Positions 6,679 to 10,528 of a stretch of DNA of 10,528 bases are shown here, piece by piece. A program made the translations under genes and the position numbers. The notes beneath the pieces were generated by a model. The model did no database searches, was not told where the DNA came from, and saw only the letters and a list, made by a program, of their open reading frames with translations. Positions within the stretch are counted from its first letter, which is position 1. Each line of letters begins with the position of its first letter. Source of the DNA: Burkholderiales bacterium (GTDB lineage Bacteria; Pseudomonadota; Gammaproteobacteria; Burkholderiales; JAEUOS01); the NCBI GenBank assembly GCA_947456845.1, contig CANGUJ010000098.1:1-10528 (forward strand). The letters run 5' to 3'.

Positions 6679-6707
6679 ATCATATAATAAACCGACCGGT
6701 TGGTCAA
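6679..6707 (-). promoter_or_regulatory. Sigma70-type promoter of the paaABCDE operon
   Basis: Read on the - strand, TTGACC (6707-6702) is a -35 box matching 5 of 6 consensus bases, and TATGAT (6684-6679) is a -10 box matching 5 of 6. They are separated by exactly 17 bases (6685-6701). The expected start is near 6672, leaving a leader of about 26 bases before the paaA ATG. The region is markedly AT-rich compared with its surroundings. Confidence 0.85.
6691..6704. promoter_or_regulatory. Probable PaaR (TetR-type) operator in the paaA promoter spacer
   Basis: ACCGACC (6691-6697) faces GGTTGGT (6698-6704), an inverted repeat with 6 of 7 bases paired. It occupies most of the spacer and the last three bases of the -35 box, so a bound dimer would block RNA polymerase. 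Palindromes of the ACCGACC/GGTCGGT type are typical TetR-family operators in proteobacteria. I saw no second copy in the window. Assignment to the TetR gene at 2239-2841 is inference from context. Confidence 0.75.
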
Positions 6708-6721
6708 TTAAATACCAGGCA

Positions 6722-6732
6722 GAGGGTCCCTC
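6722..6732. promoter_or_regulatory. Palindrome GAGGG-T-CCCTC upstream of the histidine kinase
   Basis: GAGGGTCCCTC is a perfect 11-base palindrome centred on T6727. It lies between the paaA promoter and a -10-like TAGAAT (6736-6741, + strand) that could serve the kinase gene. It may be an operator for that promoter or chance. Confidence 0.25.
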
Positions 6733-6735
6733 GTC

Positions 6736-6741
6736 TAGAAT
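6736..6741 (+). promoter_or_regulatory. Possible -10 box for the histidine kinase transcript
   Basis: TAGAAT matches 5 of 6 bases of the TATAAT consensus. No acceptable -35 box lies 16-18 bases upstream (TACCAG at 6713-6718), so the promoter would be weak or activator-dependent. The expected start falls near 6748, which is itself an ATG. Confidence 0.35.
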
Positions 6742-6836
6742 GGGCGCATGGCCGCCTTCGCCGTCGCGCCCGGCGACTCGCCATCCCTGCCCGCTGCACG
6801 GGCCAACCACCAACCAGCGGTCAGAAACAATCTCGC

Positions 6837-8531
6837 GTGAACACCCTGGGCCGCCCTTTTGTAGGTTATGTATCAAGCGCCGCCATCATCACCGCCTTCG
6901 TGGCGATGCTGTCGCTGCTCACCTGGCAGGCCGAGTTCGCACGCTATTCCGACGACCTGCGCACGCTCGCCATCACCGGCGCACGTTCGACGGAATCGTT
7001 TTTCACCCAGACCCGGGCAGCGTTGGCGTTCCTGGCCGAGGACATCGCGCCGACGCTCGAGAGTCCGGCCCCGGCCACCGCCAACAAGCTGGAAACGTTC
7101 CGCAAACGTTTTCCAGGCCTGGCGGCCGTCGCGTTGGTCGATGCATCGACCCTCTCCGTCCTGGTCGCGACCGGCTCCCAGGCGTCGCCCAAACCCGGCG
7201 CGAAGGACCCGACCCTGGACGCCGCGCTCGAGTCGTTTCGTGCGGGGGAGGATTTTTCCATCGGGCGGCCGGTACTGTTCAGCGACGAGAAATGGTATCT
7301 AGCGCTGCGCTGGGCGATGCGCTCCGCGCGCGGCGAGACGCCGCGCTTCATCGAAGCCCTGCTGCCCCTGACCACGGCAGAGGGCTTCTGGTCAGGCAGC
7401 CCGCTGCCGGCCGGCATGGTGCTGGGCATCGTGCGCGATGACGGCTACCTGCTGGTGCGCCATCCCGCGCCGCAGAACGCGGACGTCGCCACGCTGTACC
7501 GGGAGCGCCGCTCGGGCACCGTGTACAACAAGCTGCGCGAGCGCAACTTTCCGGAGTCCGGCCTGGTGGAAGGCAAGAGTTCGGCGACCGGCGCCAGCAC
7601 CCTGACGGCATTCCAGCGCTTCGCCACCCTGCCGCTCACTTTCCGGGTGAGCGTTCCGCAGGAGACCATTCGCGCCGCCTGGTGGCGCACCGTGCTGCCC
7701 CTGTACGCCATGACCGCGCTGCTCATCGGCGGCCTGGCGGCCGCATACCTGCGCCAGACACGCGCCCAGCGCCGCCATCTCGCCGAACGCGCGGCACGAC
7801 TCGAGGAGCTCGAGGCCGCCAATCGCCAACTGCGCCGCGCCAACGAGGAACTCGATTCCTTTTCATTCACCGTGGCACACGACCTGCGCACCCCGCTGCG
7901 TTCGGTGTCGGCATTCGCGCAGATCGTCCGCCGCGACTTCGGCGAGCGCCTCGGCGAATCCGGCATCGCCCTGGTCGAACGCATCCATGCCGCCAGCCTG
8001 CGCATGGCGGGCCTGATCGAGGGCATGCTGACCTTCGGGCAGTATTCGCGCGGCGCCGTCGCCTGCGTGGAAGTCGACACGGCGGCGCTGGTCAAGGCGG
8101 TGGTGGCCGCCCTGCCGCCCGCGGCGGCCCGGGCGCAGATCGTCGTCGGGCCCCTGCCTGCCTGCCAGGCCGACCCCGCCCTGCTGCATGTGATCTGGTC
8201 CAACCTTCTCGACAACGCGGTGAAGTTTTCACGCACCAGCCCGGCGCCGCGGATCGACATCGGCTTCGCGGAAGGCGAATTCCATATCCGCGACAACGGC
8301 ATCGGCTTCGACATGCGCCACGCCGCCAACCTGTTCAGCCCGTTCCAGCGCCTGCACCCGCCTGGAACCTGCGAAGGCCTGGGCATCGGTCTGGCCATCG
8401 TCAAGCGTCTGGTGCAGCGGCATGGCGGTCAGGTGCGCGCCAGCAGCAGCCCCGGCCATGGCACGGCGATCCACTTCTCGCTAAGCACCCCGCAGGGCGC
8501 CGCGGCCAGGGCGCCGCAACAGACCGCTTAA
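6837..8531 (+). CDS. Membrane sensor histidine kinase, orphan
   Basis: This 564-residue inner-membrane kinase has the following order: transmembrane segment 1 (about 8-30); a ~250-residue periplasmic sensor region (about 31-283) of the kind often seen as a Cache-like double PAS fold; transmembrane segment 2 (about 285-304); a charged coiled coil (about 308-342); HisKA with FTVAHDLRTPLRSV (phospho-acceptor H348); and HATPase_c with NLLDNAVKFS (456-465), DNGIGFD (486-492), LFSPFQRLH and GLGIGLAIVKR (514-524). SFTVAHDLRTPLR resembles the kinase core of the phytochrome-like group. The kinase elements look intact. It has no receiver domain, and no response regulator gene is in the window, so its partner is unknown. 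GTG at 6837 is taken as the start because it sits just before transmembrane segment 1; the ribosome-binding site is poor. The ligand cannot be read from sequence. Position opposite paaA makes an aromatic or related signal a guess only. Confidence 0.88.
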   Translation: MNTLGRPFVGYVSSAAIITAFVAMLSLLTWQAEFARYSDDLRTLAITGARSTESFFTQTRAALAFLAEDIAPTLESPAPATANKLETFRKRFPGLAAVALVDASTLSVLVATGSQASPKPGAKDPTLDAALESFRAGEDFSIGRPVLFSDEKWYLALRWAMRSARGETPRFIEALLPLTTAEGFWSGSPLPAGMVLGIVRDDGYLLVRHPAPQNADVATLYRERRSGTVYNKLRERNFPESGLVEGKSSATGASTLTAFQRFATLPLTFRVSVPQETIRAAWWRTVLPLYAMTALLIGGLAAAYLRQTRAQRRHLAERAARLEELEAANRQLRRANEELDSFSFTVAHDLRTPLRSVSAFAQIVRRDFGERLGESGIALVERIHAASLRMAGLIEGMLTFGQYSRGAVACVEVDTAALVKAVVAALPPAAARAQIVVGPLPACQADPALLHVIWSNLLDNAVKFSRTSPAPRIDIGFAEGEFHIRDNGIGFDMRHAANLFSPFQRLHPPGTCEGLGIGLAIVKRLVQRHGGQVRASSSPGHGTAIHFSLSTPQGAAARAPQQTA

Positions 8532-8553
8532 TCGCTGCGCCGGACGGCGATGG

Positions 8554-8559
8554 GACAAT
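8554..8559 (+). promoter_or_regulatory. Possible -10 box close to the sirtuin start
   Basis: GACAAT (4 of 6 bases of TATAAT) ends 7 bases before the ATG at 8567, so a transcript from it would begin at or next to the start codon. No Shine-Dalgarno sequence precedes that ATG. This would fit leaderless translation, but there is no clear -35 box and the 35-base gap also fits co-transcription with the kinase gene. Confidence 0.25.
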
Positions 8560-8566
8560 TCCGCGC

Positions 8567-9439
8567 ATGAACAGGCTTGTCGAAGAGCATGACCGATCGG
8601 CCGACCCGGCGCCGCCCGAGGCGGTCCTGGCCGGACTGATCGAATTCGTCCGATCCGCGCCTCGCCTGCTGGTGTTGACCGGTGCCGGCATCAGCACGGC
8701 ATCCGGCATTCCCGGTTACCGCGACGCGCTCGGCAACTGGCAGCGCAAGCCGCCGGTGACGCACCAGGAGTTCATGTCCAGCGAAACCGTGCGCCGGCGC
8801 TACTGGGCGCGCAGCATGATCGGCTGGCCGATGATGCAGGGCGCGCGTCCGAACCCGGCGCATGCGGCGCTGGCGGCCCTGGAGAGCCGCGGCCACGTGG
8901 CCCGGCTGGTCACGCAGAATGTCGATGGCCTGCACGCCGCCGCCGGAAGCGCCCGGGTGATCGAACTGCACGGCCGCCTGCGCGAGGTGCGCTGCATGGA
9001 GTGCGACACGGGGATGCCGCGCACGTTGATGCAGGCCTGGCTCGAAGCGGGCAATCCGGCATTTTTGGAACGCGCCGCCGGCGCGGCGCCGGATGGCGAT
9101 GCGGATCTCGAAGCCGATTTCGACGCTTTCCGGGTGCCCGGATGTCCAGAATGCGGCGGCGTTCTCAAGCCGGATGTGGTGTTCTACGGCGACAGCGTGC
9201 CGCGGTCGCGCGCGGAAGCCGCCATGGCCGCCACGCGCGAGGCCGACGCGGTCCTTGTCGTGGGGTCGACCCTGATGGTGCGTTCGAGCTACAAGCTCTG
9301 CGAAGCCGCCCATGCGGCCGGCACGCCCATCGCGGCGGTCAACATCGGCCGCACCCGTGCCGATCCGCTCTTCTCACTGAAGCTCCAGGCGGACTGCGGC
9401 GGCGCGCTCGCGGCGCTGGCCGCAGCCCTGGCGGCATGA
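8567..9439 (+). CDS. NAD-dependent protein deacylase, SIR2 family, class II (SIRT4-like)
   Basis: This 290-residue sirtuin removes acyl groups from protein lysines using NAD+, releasing nicotinamide and O-acyl-ADP-ribose. Motifs in order: LTGAGISTASGIPGYRD (38-53, NAD-binding loop), TQNVDGLH (116-123), ELHG with catalytic H135, zinc ligands C143/C146 and C193/C196, KPDVVFYGDSVP (201-212), VVGSTLMVRSSY (231-242) and VNIGRTRAD (258-266). The 46 residues between the two zinc Cys pairs are more than in CobB-type enzymes and match SIRT4-like class II proteins, which prefer larger acyl groups such as lipoyl or biotinyl over acetyl. The zinc-site and catalytic residues are complete. The ATG at 8567 is preferred over far upstream in-frame codons inside the kinase gene. 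It follows the kinase by 35 bases and directly abuts the convergent crotonase gene. Substrates are unknown, but sirtuins often control acyl-CoA synthetases. Confidence 0.93.
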   Translation: MNRLVEEHDRSADPAPPEAVLAGLIEFVRSAPRLLVLTGAGISTASGIPGYRDALGNWQRKPPVTHQEFMSSETVRRRYWARSMIGWPMMQGARPNPAHAALAALESRGHVARLVTQNVDGLHAAAGSARVIELHGRLREVRCMECDTGMPRTLMQAWLEAGNPAFLERAAGAAPDGDADLEADFDAFRVPGCPECGGVLKPDVVFYGDSVPRSRAEAAMAATREADAVLVVGSTLMVRSSYKLCEAAHAAGTPIAAVNIGRTRADPLFSLKLQADCGGALAALAAALAA

Positions 9440-10246
9440 TCACTTGCCGGTGAAGTCCGGCGTGCGCTTTTCGGCGAATGCCTTGCGACCTTCGTTGTAG
9501 TCCGCCGAGGCGAAGCAGGCCTGCACCATGCGGTTGACCAGAGCGATGTCGCGCTTGTCGGCGTCCTTGCGGATTTCCAGCAGGGCCCGCTTGGCCGCCG
9601 CGATCGTCAGCGGCGCGTTCTCGGCGATCTGCGCGGTGTAGGCGGCGACCACTTCGTCGAGGTCGGCGGGCGCGACGACCTGCTTGACCAGCCCCATGTC
9701 CTTGGCGTCGGCTGCGCCGAAGATGCGCGCGCTGAAGAACAGGTCGGCGGTATTGGCCGGCCCGAGCACCTCGGTGAAGCGCTTCAGGCCCGGATACTGA
9801 TAGCCCAGGCCCAGGCGCGCGGCGGGCATGCGGAACCTGGCGTCGTCCGAGCAGATGCGGATGTCGCAGTTCACCGCGAGCCCGAGCCCGCCGCCCATGC
9901 AGATGCCGCGAATCTTGGCGATCGTGGGCTTCGGGCAATCGAGTACCGCGGAATAGCCGGCGTCGACCGCCTGGTTGTAGTCATCGGTCGCGCTTCCGGC
10001 GCGCTGCTTGTCGAATTGCGAGATGTCGGCGCCGGAGATGAACGCCTTCTCGCCCGCGCCGGTGATGACGATGGCGCGCACCTCCGGGTCGGCGACGAAC
10101 TCGGCCATGACCCTGGGCACCGCGCTCCACATGTCGAAATTGACGGCGTTGAACTTGCGCTGGTTGTCAAAAACGACATAGCCGACACGGCCCACCTTGT
10201 GATGGGTCAACTGGCCGGGGCGCTCTGCGGTGGATGGCTCGCTCAT
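9440..10246 (-). CDS. Crotonase-fold (enoyl-CoA hydratase/isomerase family) protein without catalytic glutamates
   Basis: This 268-residue enzyme of the enoyl-CoA hydratase/isomerase superfamily acts on an acyl-CoA in the cytoplasm. The oxyanion-hole segments are present: GEKAFISGADI (65-75) and GICMGGGLGLA (114-124). In mitochondrial hydratase (crotonase) the two catalytic glutamates lie in GGGCELA and FGQPE, 20 residues apart. Here the same two positions are G122 (GGGLGLA) and A142 (FRMPAA), also 20 apart. Classical hydration is therefore unlikely, and isomerase, hydrolase or another CoA reaction is more plausible. The start at 10246 has GAGG about 6 bases upstream. A longer frame to 10411 lacks family similarity and contains the repeat region. 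The C-terminal 40 residues (NEGRKAFAEKRTPDFTGK at the end) follow the usual family pattern. Its stop directly abuts the sirtuin stop. Link to phenylacetate beta-oxidation is possible but not shown. Confidence 0.88.
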   Translation of the reverse strand: MSEPSTAERPGQLTHHKVGRVGYVVFDNQRKFNAVNFDMWSAVPRVMAEFVADPEVRAIVITGAGEKAFISGADISQFDKQRAGSATDDYNQAVDAGYSAVLDCPKPTIAKIRGICMGGGLGLAVNCDIRICSDDARFRMPAARLGLGYQYPGLKRFTEVLGPANTADLFFSARIFGAADAKDMGLVKQVVAPADLDEVVAAYTAQIAENAPLTIAAAKRALLEIRKDADKRDIALVNRMVQACFASADYNEGRKAFAEKRTPDFTGK

Positions 10247-10345
10247 GAAATCCTCGAATGACTGGGCCGCCCGGTCGGGGGGCGGCGCGTGATGGGGGTA
10301 AGGAAAATACGCTTCAAGCGCGGCGCAACCAGCCGTGCGGATGTG

Positions 10346-10382
10346 TGCCTGAGATCGTGCCTGAGATCGTTGCCTGACGTCG
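10346..10382. repeat. Three imperfect tandem copies of a 12-bp unit
   Basis: TGCCTGAGATCG occurs at 10346-10357 and again without gap at 10358-10369. After one extra T, a third copy, TGCCTGACGTCG, follows at 10371-10382 with two changes. It lies 100 to 136 bases upstream of the crotonase-family start. It may be a regulatory array or a slippage product. The rest of 10247-10345 shows nothing recognisable. Confidence 0.7.
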
Positions 10383-10409
10383 CGCGGTTCCACTGCGCAA
10401 GCGCCCCGC

Positions 10410-10415
10410 ATTGTA
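10410..10415 (-). promoter_or_regulatory. Possible -10 box for the crotonase-family gene
   Basis: On the - strand this reads TACAAT within TTTACAAT, 5 of 6 bases of the TATAAT consensus. No good -35 box is found 17 bases upstream. A transcript from here would carry a leader of about 155 bases that includes the tandem repeats at 10346-10382. Confidence 0.35.
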
Positions 10416-10516
10416 AACCCCCGCCCCGGCGGCGCTGCTCGTGCCCGCGCGCTTGACCCGGATTTGAGCGAAGATACGCGCCCCGAGCCGCCGCAGGCGG
10501 GCCCGGAAAGTCCCGT

Positions 10517-10528
10517 ACAACAAGAGAG
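10517..10528 (+). promoter_or_regulatory. Possible ribosome-binding leader of a + strand gene beyond the window
   Basis: The window ends in ACAACAAGAGAG, a purine-rich stretch that often precedes start codons in betaproteobacteria. A gene starting just past the edge, divergent from the crotonase-family gene, is likely but not visible. A TTGACC at 10453-10458 could be its -35 box, but no matching -10 box is clear. Confidence 0.25.

Noticed and set aside
4508..7441. A 977-codon open frame on the + strand
   Set aside because: It runs antisense through paaA, paaB and paaC and on into the kinase gene in another frame. Its translation has low-complexity composition typical of frames opposite GC-rich genes, while the - strand genes are textbook PaaABC.
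7682..8566. Sirtuin frame extended 295 codons upstream
   Set aside because: It overlaps the kinase catalytic domain in another frame and the sirtuin family starts at the ATG at 8567.
10247..10411. A 55-codon N-terminal extension of the crotonase-family protein
   Set aside because: It translates the tandem repeat region, has no family similarity, and the ATG at 10246 has a GAGG ribosome-binding site.
1..10528. Mobile elements, CRISPR arrays, tRNA or rRNA genes, riboswitches
   Set aside because: I looked for transposase or integrase motifs, long terminal repeats, regularly spaced repeats and tRNA-like cloverleaf sequences and found none. The only tandem repeat is the short one at 10346-10382.

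Overview
The window is GC-rich, densely coded DNA with the look of a betaproteobacterium. The gene content resembles aromatic-degrading Rhodocyclales (Azoarcus/Thauera type) or Burkholderiales. That assignment rests on protein style and gene order, not on a phylogenetic marker. No RNA gene, insertion sequence, CRISPR array or phage gene is visible.

Layout, left to right. (1) 1-338, + strand: the C-terminal part of a tartrate/D-malate dehydrogenase of the isopropylmalate dehydrogenase family, cut by the window edge. (2) 491-958, - strand: a small exported Sel1-repeat protein of unknown role, followed by a 243-base gap with palindromic and repeated motifs. (3) 1202-6646, - strand: a tightly packed run transcribed right to left, paaA-paaB-paaC-paaD-paaE, then a TetR repressor (probable paaR), then a metallo-beta-lactamase-fold protein. 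(4) 6647-6836: an intergenic region with a strong sigma70-type promoter for paaA and a 14-bp palindrome in its spacer. (5) 6837-8531, + strand: an orphan membrane sensor histidine kinase, divergent from paaA. (6) 8567-9439, + strand: a sirtuin with SIRT4-like (class II) zinc-site spacing. (7) 9440-10246, - strand: a crotonase-fold (enoyl-CoA hydratase/isomerase family) protein lacking both usual catalytic glutamates. (8) 10247-10528: an upstream region with a 12-bp tandem repeat. The window ends in what may be the leader of another + strand gene.

How it works together. PaaA, PaaB, PaaC and PaaE form the multicomponent oxygenase that converts phenylacetyl-CoA to ring-1,2-epoxyphenylacetyl-CoA, and PaaD helps mature its metal centres. 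The TetR gene lies downstream in the same run, and a TetR-type palindrome overlaps the paaA promoter. This suggests an autorepressed operon, probably induced by phenylacetyl-CoA as described for PaaR of Burkholderia. The ligase (paaK), isomerase, ring-opening and beta-oxidation genes of the pathway are not in the window.

The points most worth a second look are: the MBL-fold protein, which has lost every ligand exclusive to metal site 2; the crotonase without catalytic glutamates; the operator placed between -35 and -10 of paaA; and several small unexplained repeats and palindromes in intergenic DNA.
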